A DNA stretch of 64,000 nucleotides from Luteolibacter flavescens. GTDB lineage: Bacteria; Verrucomicrobiota; Verrucomicrobiia; Verrucomicrobiales; Akkermansiaceae. Shown piece by piece: positions 16,974 through 25,959 of this stretch (positions are counted from its first letter, which is position 1; each line of letters opens with the position of its first letter). The notes beneath the pieces were generated by a model. That model did no database searches. It was not told the DNA's origin and worked only from the letters and a program-made list of their open reading frames with translations. The translations under genes were made by a program, and so were the position numbers. Location of the stretch: the NCBI RefSeq assembly GCF_025950085.1, contig NZ_JAPDDS010000003.1:372001-436000 (forward strand), read 5' to 3'.

Positions 16974-17279
16974 ATGGACCGAAACGAACCCGACATCTTC
17001 CGGCGGCTCAGGACCATTTCGATCGTGCTGATCATCGCTTCGATTGCCTGTGCCCCCTTCCTCCCCAGCGAATGGCTGCCGCGTCTTCCCGGACTGTCGC
17101 TGGATTGGTTCGGTGTCATGCTGTCCTTCGCCATCCCGATGGCTGCCATCCTTCTTTTTTATGAGATCGGACGCGTGATCTCCTCCACGCTCGCCCGTCG
17201 TCGGATGGCGAAGGCGAGCGATCAGGAATTTCTCGAAAGACTCTCCCGGCATTCACGACGGGATCACACGCAACGATGA
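16974..17279 (+). CDS. Small two-helix membrane protein between kinase and regulator
   Basis: This 101-residue protein has two hydrophobic helices (about residues 13-30 and 45-65) separated by a Pro/Trp-rich loop. A basic C-terminal tail (RRRMAKASD to RRDHTQR) should face the cytoplasm. I recognise no family. It sits six bases after the kinase stop, and the regulator follows 27 bases downstream, so it is co-expressed with a two-component pair whose kinase is soluble. A membrane anchor or modulator for that system is a reasonable inference. Confidence 0.75.
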   Translation: MDRNEPDIFRRLRTISIVLIIASIACAPFLPSEWLPRLPGLSLDWFGVMLSFAIPMAAILLFYEIGRVISSTLARRRMAKASDQEFLERLSRHSRRDHTQR

Positions 17280-17306
17280 CCGATTCACCGGTCGCTCCAC
17301 TTTCCC

Positions 17307-18707
17307 ATGACCACCCCCACCCTGCTCATAGCCGACGACGAAAAGGCCACCCGCGATGGCCTGCGGTCGGCCTTGGAGGAAGAATTCGAGGTCTTCACCG
17401 CGTCGAATGTCGCCGAGGCGATGACCGTGCTGAAGGCCGAGCCCATCGACCTGCTGCTGACCGACCTGCGGATGGGCGGCGACTCGGGGATGGACCTGCT
17501 CGACCAGTCGATGGCGCTCTCCCACCCGCCGGTGGCGATCATGATGACCGCCTACGGCTCCGTGGACACGGCCGTCGAGGCGATGCGCCGGGGTGCCTGG
17601 CACTTTGTCACCAAGCCGCTGAACCTCGACGAGGTGGAAATGCTGCTGAAGCGCGCCCTTCGCAGCCGGAAGCTGGAATCGGAGAACAAACAGCTCCGCG
17701 CGCAGGTCTCAGACAATACCGGCCTCGAAAAGCTGGCGGGCAAATCCCCGGCGATCCAAAAGGTGATCGACGTGGTCCGGCAGGTCGCGCCGACCCGCGC
17801 CACCGTCCTCATCGAGGGCGAGAGCGGCACCGGCAAGGAGGTCGTCGCCCACGCCATCCACCGCCTGAGCGGCCGCCCGGCGGAGAAGCTGGTCATCGTC
17901 CACTGCGCGGCGCTCGCCCCACAAATCCTTGAGAGCGAGCTGTTCGGCCACGAGAAAGGAGCTTTCACGGGGGCCGTGCAGCGGCGGATCGGCCGCTTCG
18001 AGCAGGCGGACGGCGGGACGCTCTTCCTCGACGAGATCGGTGAAATCGACGCCTCCATCCAGGTGAAGCTCCTGCGTGCCCTGTCCGAGCGGACCATCGA
18101 GCGAGTCGGGTCGAACACGACCGTGAAGGTGGACGTCCGCGTGGTGGCCGCGACGAACAAGAACCTGGCCGCACTGGTCGCGAGGGGTGATTTCCGCGAG
18201 GACCTGTATTTCCGCCTGAATGTCGTCCGGGTGGAAATGCCGCCCCTGCGCGAGCGGGCCGAGGACATCGTCCTGCTGGCCGGGGCCTTCCTGAAGGAAT
18301 TCGCCGAGGAAAACCGCCGCCCGGTGAAGCCGCTGACCGATGCCGCGCTGCGGGTGCTGCGGGCCTACCCGTGGCCGGGCAATGTGCGCGAATTGCGCAC
18401 GGCGATCGAGCACGGCGTCGTGATGAGCAATGAGCCGGTCATCGACCTGCACCACCTGCCCGCCTCGGTGCTGGGGGAACTGCCGGTCTTCCCTTCGCTG
18501 GCACCCGTTCCGGCGGGATTGGTGACGACGGACGACACCGGGAAAATCCCCCTTGCCGCTGGGGGGGAATTCAACTTGCATGCGCTCGAAACCAGCGCCA
18601 TCCGCGCGGCTTTGGCGCAAGCCGGGGGCAACCGGACGCGGGCAGCCGAGCTACTCGGCATCAGTCGCCGGACCCTGCAGCGGAAGCTGAAGGAGGAAGA
18701 GGACTGA
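17307..18707 (+). CDS. Sigma-54-dependent response regulator (NtrC family)
   Basis: The 466-residue protein shows the full NtrC plan: a receiver domain with phosphoacceptor Asp53 in LLLTDLRMGG, an AAA+ domain with Walker A GESGTGKE, the sigma-54 contact loop GAFTGA, Walker B GGTLFLDEIGEI and an arginine finger region FREDLYFRLNV, then a Fis-type helix-turn-helix NRTRAAELLGISRRTLQRKL at the C-terminus. It should activate sigma-54 promoters when phosphorylated by the kinase encoded upstream in the same operon. Confidence 0.97.
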   Translation: MTTPTLLIADDEKATRDGLRSALEEEFEVFTASNVAEAMTVLKAEPIDLLLTDLRMGGDSGMDLLDQSMALSHPPVAIMMTAYGSVDTAVEAMRRGAWHFVTKPLNLDEVEMLLKRALRSRKLESENKQLRAQVSDNTGLEKLAGKSPAIQKVIDVVRQVAPTRATVLIEGESGTGKEVVAHAIHRLSGRPAEKLVIVHCAALAPQILESELFGHEKGAFTGAVQRRIGRFEQADGGTLFLDEIGEIDASIQVKLLRALSERTIERVGSNTTVKVDVRVVAATNKNLAALVARGDFREDLYFRLNVVRVEMPPLRERAEDIVLLAGAFLKEFAEENRRPVKPLTDAALRVLRAYPWPGNVRELRTAIEHGVVMSNEPVIDLHHLPASVLGELPVFPSLAPVPAGLVTTDDTGKIPLAAGGEFNLHALETSAIRAALAQAGGNRTRAAELLGISRRTLQRKLKEEED

Positions 18708-18737
18708 CGGCCCGCGGGTGCCGCGACCGTATTCCCC

Positions 18738-20579
18738 ATGAGCAGCCTTCCCTCTTCCCAGTTCGAGACCGCGGTAATGATCCGCCGCATCTTGTTCTTC
18801 CTGGTGCTCGTCAGCTTCACGCTGCTGCACCTGCTCCCCCTCTTCCGCGGGCTGGACTCGCCGCAGGCCATGGAGCAGGCCCAGATCGGTCGACAATTCG
18901 CGCGCGGCGAAGGCCTCACCACCAAGATGATCCGCCCGCTGGCCTACTACGAGGCGGAGCAGGCAAACGGCGGCGCGGTGGATTACACGAAATTCAAGGA
19001 CACCTACCACGCCCCGCTCAATCCGCTGATCATGGGCGTGGTCCTCAAGCTCGCCGGCGCGGACAAGGATGGCGCATGGCCGATGGGGAAAAACGAGCAG
19101 GTCTATCCGCTCGACCGGGTGATCGCGCTGGTTTCCACCCTCTTCTTCCTGGTGTCCATCGGGGTTACCTACCTGCTGGTAGGCAGGATCTTCGACGCGA
19201 AGATCGCGGGAGTGACGGCAGTGCTGATGCTGCTGTGCGACCTGATGTGGAAGTTTTCCCAGAGCGGCCTGCCCCAGATGCTGCTGATGATGCTCTTCAG
19301 CTGCGCCCTCTACTTCACCTACCGCGCGGTGGAGGCCACGGAGGAGGGCAAGACGCCCTTCGGCCACGCACTGGCCGCCTCGTTCTTCCTGGTGCTGATG
19401 GTGCTGTCGCATTGGATCACAGCGTGGATCTTCCTCGGCTTCCTGGTCTTCGCGGCCATCGCCTTCCGCCCTCGCGGCTTGGTGGCGCTCTCCGGCCTCG
19501 CGATGCTGGCCATAGCGCTGGCGTGGCCGCTTATGCGGGCGAGCGATTTCTCCGGGCAGCCCTTTGGCACCGCCCTCTACGTGCTCTACAATGGCCTCGG
19601 CAACGGAACCGAGGCGTCCATCATGCGGAATCACGACCTGCAGAGCGCGTCGCTTTCGCTGGACGGCCTGATGATGCGGATCCTGGGCACCACTCTGGTC
19701 CAGATCTCGGAGCTGCTGCCTTTCCTCGGCGGCATCCTCGCAGCCCCATTGTTCTTCGTCGCGCTGCTGCATCCCTTCAAGCGGACGTCGATCGCGAGCT
19801 TCCGCTGGGCCATCGTCCTGATGTGGCTTTTCGCGGCGCTGGGCATGGCGGTCTTCGGCATCAATCGCACCGTCCTGCTGCATCCGAACCAGATCCACAT
19901 CCTCTTCGCTCCGGTGATGGCCGCTTACGGACTGGCGTTCATTTCCATCCTGTGGAGCCGCTTGGAAGCCGTCAATTCGGTCCCCTACCTGCGGAATGTC
20001 CACTACGTCGCGGTGATCCTCCTCTCCGCTGCCCCGATGCTCATGTCCATCCCTGACAAGGTGAAGCTGGGCATGTGGGTACGCGACCGCGGCTATCCGC
20101 ACTGGCCCCCCTACCTGCCCTCCGTGCTGAACCAAGCCCTCCCGAAGCTGGTCGCCCCCAGCGAGGACGAGAAGGACAAGGTCCGCGTGGTCGTCTCCGA
20201 CCAGCCCTGGGCCGTGGCATGGTATGCCGACGAGATCAGCCTCTGGCTGCCGAAGACCAAGCGCGGCTTTGAAAAGATGGAAGACCAGGCGAACGCCCTG
20301 GGCACCCCCTTCGGCGGTATCATGGTCAGCCCGAGCTCGACCACATTCGACCCGGCACCGGTGGTCCGGGACCAGTATGGCGAATTCGCCTCCATGATTT
20401 TCAATGGTCTGGCATTGGACGTGACTGCCGCCGGCGCGAATCGCGTGGGCATCTCGATCATGGACAAGGATCCGAAGCTCAGCGACATCGTGCGCCGCTA
20501 CCCGCACCTCCAGCCCCTCGCGGGCACGGAGATCCTCTACTACGGCGAGCGCCGCGCGGAGACGGCCCCGAATCCCTAG
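18738..20579 (+). CDS. GT-C/ArnT-like membrane glycosyltransferase, putative
   Basis: This 613-residue protein has about ten membrane helices and a soluble C-terminal domain from about residue 450. The first loop after helix 1 contains SPQAMEQAQIGRQFARGEGL, with the conserved early acidic residue and ARxxxxGxG-like stretch of GT-C enzymes such as ArnT, which take sugars from polyprenyl-phosphate donors. I see no specific family signature. It lies 30 bases after the sigma-54 regulator gene and could be read through from it. Role inferred: a surface or lipid glycan transfer step. Confidence 0.6.
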   Translation: MSSLPSSQFETAVMIRRILFFLVLVSFTLLHLLPLFRGLDSPQAMEQAQIGRQFARGEGLTTKMIRPLAYYEAEQANGGAVDYTKFKDTYHAPLNPLIMGVVLKLAGADKDGAWPMGKNEQVYPLDRVIALVSTLFFLVSIGVTYLLVGRIFDAKIAGVTAVLMLLCDLMWKFSQSGLPQMLLMMLFSCALYFTYRAVEATEEGKTPFGHALAASFFLVLMVLSHWITAWIFLGFLVFAAIAFRPRGLVALSGLAMLAIALAWPLMRASDFSGQPFGTALYVLYNGLGNGTEASIMRNHDLQSASLSLDGLMMRILGTTLVQISELLPFLGGILAAPLFFVALLHPFKRTSIASFRWAIVLMWLFAALGMAVFGINRTVLLHPNQIHILFAPVMAAYGLAFISILWSRLEAVNSVPYLRNVHYVAVILLSAAPMLMSIPDKVKLGMWVRDRGYPHWPPYLPSVLNQALPKLVAPSEDEKDKVRVVVSDQPWAVAWYADEISLWLPKTKRGFEKMEDQANALGTPFGGIMVSPSSTTFDPAPVVRDQYGEFASMIFNGLALDVTAAGANRVGISIMDKDPKLSDIVRRYPHLQPLAGTEILYYGERRAETAPNP

Positions 20580-20600
20580 TCCCGCGCCCTTGCCCGACAG

Positions 20601-20924
20601 ATGCCCGCCCGCAAGAAAACTCCCGACGCAGGTCAAAACGGCGACAATCCGAGCTTCGAAGCCGCGCTCGCGGAGCTGGAGGAAATCGTCGCCGCGATGG
20701 AGGAAGAGCAGCTTCCGCTGGAAGAATTGGTGTCCCGCTACGAAAAGGGCTCGAAATTGCTAGCTCGATGCGAAACGGTCCTCGCCTCCGCGCGGAAGCG
20801 CCTCCAAACCATCAGCGCGCGCGCCGAAGCCGCCGAGGAGGAGACCTCCGATGCGGACGAAGATGATGAATTGACCGGCGCACCGGCCGAAAACGACGAC
20901 GATGACGACATCCGCCTCTTCTGA
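20601..20924 (+). CDS. xseB: Exodeoxyribonuclease VII small subunit
   Basis: The 107-residue protein has the XseB core SFEAALAELEEIVAAMEEEQ, then PLEELVSRYEKGSKLLARCETVL, a two-helix hairpin of about 60 residues. An acidic tail (EDDELTG...DDDDDIRLF) extends beyond the usual 80 residues. With XseA it forms exonuclease VII, a single-strand DNA exonuclease. Its end overlaps the dxs start by 23 bases; an xseB-dxs neighbourhood is common in bacteria. xseA is not in the window. Confidence 0.95.
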   Translation: MPARKKTPDAGQNGDNPSFEAALAELEEIVAAMEEEQLPLEELVSRYEKGSKLLARCETVLASARKRLQTISARAEAAEEETSDADEDDELTGAPAENDDDDDIRLF

Positions 20925-22794
20925 GCCCCCCGCCCTCGGGCCGCTCCTCTCCGCCATCCGCACTCCCGAAGACGTCAAGGCTATCGCGGAGGCGGACTTG
21001 CCAAAGCTGGCCGCGGAGGTCCGTCACTCGCTCATCACCTCGCTTTCCCGCACCGGCGGCCACCTCGGGCCGAATCTGGGCGTCGTCGAGCTGACCATCG
21101 CGCTGCACCGCGTCTTCTCCACCCCGGCTGACAATTTCGTCTTCGACGTGGCCCACCAGGGCTACGTGCACAAGATGCTGACCGGCCGAGCCCCGGACAT
21201 CCACACGATCCGCACCTACAAGGGCCTGAACGGCTTCCTGCTGCGCAGCGAGTCCGAGCACGACTGCTATGGCGCGGGCCACGCAGGCACCGCCCTCTCC
21301 GCCGCGCTCGGCATGGCCGCCGCCCGCGACCTGACGAAGGATGACAGCCACGTGGTCGCCGTCGCCGGGGATGCCGCCTTCACCTGCGGCCCCACCCTTG
21401 AGGCGCTGAACAACATCGCCGAGACGACGAAGAAATTCATCGTCGTGCTGAACGACAACGAGTGGTCCATCGACAAGAACGTCGGCGCGATCGCCCGCTA
21501 CTTCAACGCCCTGCAGACGCACTCGACCTACGCGAGCGTGCGGAATTCCGCCGCGGAATTCGTCGAGCGCGTCGCCGGCAAGGCCGTTCGCAAGCTCGCC
21601 CACAAGGTGGAGGAAGGCGCGAAGAACCTGCTTTTCCCGAATGTCCTCTTCGAGAAATTCGGCCTGCGTTACTTCGGCCCCATCGACGGCCACGACCTGC
21701 CGCTGCTGATCCGCACCTTCGAGCACCTGAAGACGCTCAACGAGCCTGTGGTGCTGCACATCATCACGGAAAAGGGCCGCGGCTACCAGCCCGCGCTGGA
21801 CAACCCGGGCAAGTTCCACGGTCTCGGTGCCTACAAGATCGAGGACGGCTCGGTGGACGTCTCCGCCACGCCGACCTGCTCGGACATCTTCGGCCGCACG
21901 GTCACGGACCTCGCGAAGGCCGACGAGAAGGTGGTGGCCATCACCGCGGCCATGCCCGGCGGCACCAAGCTGGAGATTTTCAAGAAAGAGCTGCCCCAGC
22001 GCTACTACGACGTGGGCATCGCCGAGGAACACGCCGCGCTCTTCGCCTGCGGTCTCGCGACCCGGGGCATCAAGCCCTTCCTCGCGATCTACTCGACCTT
22101 CATGCAGCGCGCCTATGACATGATCATCCATGACATGGCGCTGCAGCACCTGCCCGTGCGCCTTTGCATGGACCGCGGCGGCCTCTCCGGCGACGACGGC
22201 CCGACGCACCACGGGCTCTTCGACATCGGCTACCTCCGCCCCGTCCCGGGCATCGTCCACATGCAGCCGGCCAGCGAGCCGGAATTCGTGGCCATGCTGA
22301 AGTGGATGGCGGACTACGAGGCCGGTCCGACCGCGATCCGCTACCCGCGCGGCCCGATCAATGGCACCCCGCTGGACGCGCCGGTCGCTCCGATCGAGCT
22401 CGGCAAGGCGATCGTCGAGTCCGAGGGCACCGACGTCGCGCTGATCGGCCTGGGCACCCTCTTCGAAATGGCGAAGCAGACGAAGGCGCTGCTGGAAGCC
22501 AAGGGCCTCTCTGTCGCGCTGATCAATCCCCGCTTCATCAAGCCGCTCGACGGTGCGGTGCTCGAGCGCTTCGCCCGCCAGTGCAAGGTGGTCTGCACCT
22601 TCGAGGACCATGTCCTTCACAATGGCTTCGGCTGCGGCGTGATCGAGCTGCTGCACGACGCCGCCATCACCACGCCGGTCGAGCGCATCGGCTGGCCGGA
22701 TGAATTCGTCGAGCACGGCAAGCCGGACACGCTGATGCAGCTCCACGGCCTCACCGCGGAAGCGGCGGTCGCGAAGGTGATGAAGCACTTCTGA
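20902..22794 (+). CDS. dxs: 1-deoxy-D-xylulose-5-phosphate synthase
   Basis: This 630-residue transketolase-like enzyme makes DXP from pyruvate and glyceraldehyde 3-phosphate, the first step of the MEP isoprenoid pathway. SRTGGHLGPNLGVVELTIAL holds the catalytic histidine. The thiamine-diphosphate motif runs from GDAAFTCG (residue 156) to LNDN (183), and the C-terminal half has FDIGYLRPVPG. The first motif has GDA where most Dxs proteins have GDG. The start lies inside the xseB end, so translation is coupled. A small DUF3634-like gene begins three bases after its stop. Confidence 0.96.
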   Translation: MTTSASSEPPALGPLLSAIRTPEDVKAIAEADLPKLAAEVRHSLITSLSRTGGHLGPNLGVVELTIALHRVFSTPADNFVFDVAHQGYVHKMLTGRAPDIHTIRTYKGLNGFLLRSESEHDCYGAGHAGTALSAALGMAAARDLTKDDSHVVAVAGDAAFTCGPTLEALNNIAETTKKFIVVLNDNEWSIDKNVGAIARYFNALQTHSTYASVRNSAAEFVERVAGKAVRKLAHKVEEGAKNLLFPNVLFEKFGLRYFGPIDGHDLPLLIRTFEHLKTLNEPVVLHIITEKGRGYQPALDNPGKFHGLGAYKIEDGSVDVSATPTCSDIFGRTVTDLAKADEKVVAITAAMPGGTKLEIFKKELPQRYYDVGIAEEHAALFACGLATRGIKPFLAIYSTFMQRAYDMIIHDMALQHLPVRLCMDRGGLSGDDGPTHHGLFDIGYLRPVPGIVHMQPASEPEFVAMLKWMADYEAGPTAIRYPRGPINGTPLDAPVAPIELGKAIVESEGTDVALIGLGTLFEMAKQTKALLEAKGLSVALINPRFIKPLDGAVLERFARQCKVVCTFEDHVLHNGFGCGVIELLHDAAITTPVERIGWPDEFVEHGKPDTLMQLHGLTAEAAVAKVMKHF

Positions 22795-22797
22795 GCG

Positions 22798-23034
22798 ATG
22801 CTCTGGCTGCTCAAGCTGACTTCCCCGCTCGTCCTCGTGATCCGAGCAGGGAAGGTCGGCTTGGCCAAGGGGCGTCTGTCCGGCGGCATCATCCGGGAGA
22901 TCCAGTCCATCGTTTCCGACGAGGGCATCGCCTCTGGCACCATTCATGCCGACGGCTCCGGCAGGTATCATTTCTCCGACAGCATCCCGGGAGAGTTACA
23001 TCAGCAGTTGAGGAACGTGCTCGTTTCCTCATAA
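22798..23034 (+). CDS. DUF3634-like small protein, copy 1
   Basis: The 78-residue protein has a short hydrophobic N-terminus (MLWLLKLTSPLVLVIR), followed by AGKVGLAKGRLSGG and FSDSIPGELHQQLRNVL. The pattern V-x-x-G-x-[IV]...F-x-x-x-[IL]P-x-x-[VL]-x-x-x-[LI]-R resembles DUF3634 proteins of Vibrio and relatives. It starts three bases after the dxs stop and is probably part of its transcript. A related protein of the same length is encoded at 24320. Function unknown. Confidence 0.65.
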   Translation: MLWLLKLTSPLVLVIRAGKVGLAKGRLSGGIIREIQSIVSDEGIASGTIHADGSGRYHFSDSIPGELHQQLRNVLVSS

Positions 23035-23043
23035 GCTGCCGAT

Positions 23044-24309
23044 ATGGCAACGATCCATTACGAGGGTCTGGATGGCTGGCAAAAATCCGCGGCGCTCTGG
23101 GGCGCGGCCGGGATCTTCCTTGCTCTCGCAAAATCACCGCCACTCCCGTGGATGATCATCGCGATCCTGTGCGGCTCGATCACCGGGGGCGTGTGCGCCT
23201 ACCTGCTCTCGCAGATGAAGCTCCGCGCGATATCGACCGCGGACTGGATCGGGCTGCTTGCCTTCGGTGCGGTGATCTATCTCATGTTCATCTCGACTCC
23301 TAGAGTCAGATTGTCACCGCTGGGGGCGCTTGGTCTCGGCTGCCTATTCACCTCCATGAAATCGCTGGTCTTCGGCATCGCGGGCACCCGGGCGATGAAG
23401 GCGGTGAATGAGAAAAACGCGAGCTGGCTGGGCAAGCTCGATCCCGCTCCCAAGCGTGTGGGGCCACCCCCATCTTCACCCTCACCGCTGGATGCGCCCG
23501 TCGATCTGGATGCGAGCAAGACACGACTCCTCGCCAATCTGCCGGAGCCGCTGCGGTCGGAGATCGCCGGTGCATTCCAGACCATCACGCTGGCCACTCC
23601 TTTCCGCTCGCTCCAGAGCATCCCCGCCGCGGCTTCCTCGCTCTCCGGAGCGGCCTTGCTCGATCCCGCGCATGCATGGCCGCATCGAGACGGCCAGCCA
23701 CTCGATTTCCTCGCCCAGCTCAATCTGGAAGAAATCCCCGAAACCGGGCACGCTCGCCCGCCGCGCGGCCTGATCTCCTTCTTCTACGACGCGGCAAATT
23801 CGCCATGGGGCAGCGAGGCCGGAGATCGCAGCGGCACGGTGGTACTATTCTCACCTGACCCCGCGAGTGCCCGACCGATTCTAAAGCCGGGCACCCCGCC
23901 GCATGCACCGCCGCGCAAGCCGCTCGCCTTCACCCGGGTCGCCGCCTTTTGCCCGACCCGCGCGCAGGAGGAGCGACTGGAAGACTTCATCCAGCAATCG
24001 GACGCGGCCATCGCGGAGGTCGTGTCAGACGCACAGATGACGCTTTCCGAAGCGAACCCGCCCGAGGACCACCGAGTCCTGTCCGCACCCGCCCTCGTCC
24101 AGGAGGACATGGACGACGATCTGGCAAACGCCGCCGGATTCCTCGGTCTCCCCTCCTCCACGAAATGGACGCTGCTGCTCCAGCTCGACTCTGATCGCGA
24201 CCTCGGCTGGTGCTGGGGCGACGCCGGGTGCCTCTACTTCTGGATTCCGGAAGAAGACCTAGCGGCAGGTCGCTTTGATCAGGTCTGGACGATTCTCCAG
24301 TGCTGCTGA
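23044..24309 (+). CDS. Membrane-anchored DUF1963 (YwqG-like) protein
   Basis: The 421-residue protein begins with about four hydrophobic helices in the first 125 residues, then a Pro-rich linker and a DUF1963 domain. Inside that domain, DFLAQLNLEEIPE and GLISFFYDAANSPWG mark its start, and WGDAGCLYFWIPEEDLAAG marks the C-terminal end, as in Bacillus YwqG-type proteins. The role of DUF1963 is unknown. The membrane part is unusual, since most members are soluble. It is encoded between two DUF3634-like genes, ten bases from each, on the same strand as dxs. Confidence 0.75.
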   Translation: MATIHYEGLDGWQKSAALWGAAGIFLALAKSPPLPWMIIAILCGSITGGVCAYLLSQMKLRAISTADWIGLLAFGAVIYLMFISTPRVRLSPLGALGLGCLFTSMKSLVFGIAGTRAMKAVNEKNASWLGKLDPAPKRVGPPPSSPSPLDAPVDLDASKTRLLANLPEPLRSEIAGAFQTITLATPFRSLQSIPAAASSLSGAALLDPAHAWPHRDGQPLDFLAQLNLEEIPETGHARPPRGLISFFYDAANSPWGSEAGDRSGTVVLFSPDPASARPILKPGTPPHAPPRKPLAFTRVAAFCPTRAQEERLEDFIQQSDAAIAEVVSDAQMTLSEANPPEDHRVLSAPALVQEDMDDDLANAAGFLGLPSSTKWTLLLQLDSDRDLGWCWGDAGCLYFWIPEEDLAAGRFDQVWTILQCC

Positions 24310-24319
24310 AGATTCCGGC

Positions 24320-24556
24320 ATGGCCCAGTTCGTCGAGCGAGTCGCCATCGAGTGGTATGAAGTGCAGGCCGGCCGTGTCCACGTCCGGAAGGGTCACCCG
24401 TCGCACCTGAAGGTGAATGCGCTGAAGAAGCTCTTCGAAACCGAAAAGGTCCCCGGCATCACCGGCTTCTGGACCACGCGCGACCGCTGCATCCACTTCA
24501 AGCTGAACTTCCCGCAAGACCTGCGCCCGGCGGTGCGCGCGATCGTGGATCCTTGA
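24320..24556 (+). CDS. DUF3634-like small protein, copy 2
   Basis: This 78-residue protein aligns with copy 1 at 22798: YEVQAGRVHVRKG against LVIRAGKVGLAKG, then an EKVPG/EGIASG turn, and FPQDLRPAVRAI against IPGELHQQLRNV. It lacks the hydrophobic N-terminus of copy 1 and is probably cytosolic. I chose ATG 24320 because it gives the same length as copy 1 and does not overlap the DUF1963 gene. It converges on the DPxAA-repeat gene. Function unknown. Confidence 0.6.
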   Translation: MAQFVERVAIEWYEVQAGRVHVRKGHPSHLKVNALKKLFETEKVPGITGFWTTRDRCIHFKLNFPQDLRPAVRAIVDP

Positions 24557-24562
24557 AGGGAT

Positions 24563-25780
24563 TCAGCCCCCGGGAGTGACTCCCTCGGGGATGGAATCCA
24601 GCACTCTGGCACGCAGCGTGGGATCATCAATGCGCTGGGCCCAGGCCCGCGCGGCATCCTGGTCACGCCGCCACAGGAAATTCGCATAGACTTGGACGGA
24701 CGCGGCATGGCCCGGTGCGCCCACATTGCCCAGTATCCACTCTCCCGCTGCCTGATGGTCACGCTGGCACCACGTGTTCATCGCATGAATGGTCGCGCTC
24801 TCCATGCCGGTCCGCCCCGCCCACTCCATGGCCTCCGCGGGACTGCGCTCGGCGAAGGCACTTGCCGTGCTGGCCACGATGCCATTTTGCTCCACCCACG
24901 GCTCGTCGAGATTTTGCTCCAGCCATGCCGCTGCCTTGTCGGGCTCGAAGGACCGCTTCACCTCGGCGATCCGGTTGGCAAAGCCTTCGATGTCCTTCGC
25001 CGGTGCGCCTGACTTCTGGATCCCGGCGAACCATTCATCCAGGTCCTCCTGTCCACCCTGACGGCTGATCCCATCGACGATTGCTCCATACTCGCCGCTC
25101 ATGCCCAGCCCGGACCTGAAGATCCACTCCGCGGCAGCCTTCGGGTCCACATTCGACCAACCTCTCACCAGCCCGTAGACGAGCGAGCGGTCGCCACGTG
25201 CCATCTCGGGACTCGCCTCCACATGCTGGAGCGCCGATGCAGGATCGGTCTCGGCCCAGTGGAGCAGCGTCCGGTTCCTCGCCTCTCCCTTGGCGGCCTC
25301 GTTCCAGCCTTCGAATTCCGGGCTCTGGATGAATGCCAGCGCGCTGGCGGGATCGCGCCTGCCCCAGCTCTCCCAGATCCTCGACCACTCGCCGGCATTG
25401 CCACATCCCCTGAGATCGCTCTCGCGGATCAGGGCCAGGACGGTCGGGTAGTCCGCCACCTCGATGCGCTCCAGCATGCGCTCGAACTTCGCCAAGCGGC
25501 GATTCTCCACGCTGTCCCGGAAGATCGAGCGCACCGAGTCGGCGAACTCCCGCGTTTCCTCGCGCGATTGACCCCGTGGGCGCGTCCGCCCCGCCGGACC
25601 GGCGGACGAAGAGCCTTCATGGAAAGCGGAGCCGCGACTTGAAGCTGATCCGCCGCCCTCGGCACCGGCCGCGGCAGCCTCAGCCTGACGCCCCATGAGC
25701 CAACCGCCCAGTCCGCCGGCCATGAGCCCTGAGATGAAGATCATGGCAGCACGGGAGCGAAGAATGGATGAAGCACTCAT
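24563..25780 (-). CDS. Signal-anchored helical-repeat (DPxAA) protein, paralog 1
   Basis: The 405-residue protein has an N-terminal anchor (AAMIFISGLMAGGLGGWLMG), a Gly/Ser/Arg linker and then repeated helical units of about 40 residues marked by W-x-x-x-DP-x-[AS]A, for example WGRRDPASALAFI, WSNVDPKAAAEWIF and WLEQNLDEPWVEQ. Such repeats are frequent in Verrucomicrobia and form an alpha-solenoid similar to TPR or HEAT. They probably hold partners at the membrane. A second, more divergent member is encoded at 51853. It is divergent from priA. Confidence 0.75.
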   Translation of the reverse strand: MSASSILRSRAAMIFISGLMAGGLGGWLMGRQAEAAAAGAEGGGSASSRGSAFHEGSSSAGPAGRTRPRGQSREETREFADSVRSIFRDSVENRRLAKFERMLERIEVADYPTVLALIRESDLRGCGNAGEWSRIWESWGRRDPASALAFIQSPEFEGWNEAAKGEARNRTLLHWAETDPASALQHVEASPEMARGDRSLVYGLVRGWSNVDPKAAAEWIFRSGLGMSGEYGAIVDGISRQGGQEDLDEWFAGIQKSGAPAKDIEGFANRIAEVKRSFEPDKAAAWLEQNLDEPWVEQNGIVASTASAFAERSPAEAMEWAGRTGMESATIHAMNTWCQRDHQAAGEWILGNVGAPGHAASVQVYANFLWRRDQDAARAWAQRIDDPTLRARVLDSIPEGVTPGG

Positions 25781-25959
25781 GGGTGGACGTGACTGTGACT
25801 CCTTATCTCATGACATGGCATTACATCGGCGACCGGGAAGCAAGGCGGATCGCGATGGAAGCGTGTCCTACCAAGCTGGACCCGGCGGGCATCGCTCCCG
25901 GCCAAATCGCGAAAAATTTCGCGCCCAATCGGTTCCAATCGTGTCTAGAAGACCCCCCG

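Noticed and set aside
18651-20636. 661-codon minus-strand frame opposite the GT-C glycosyltransferase gene
   Set aside because: The plus-strand frame has regular membrane helices and fits the operon; the antisense product is His/Gln/Arg-rich without domains.
20812-22971. 719-codon minus-strand frame opposite xseB-dxs
   Set aside because: Fully antisense to dxs with its ThDP motif; no family resemblance.
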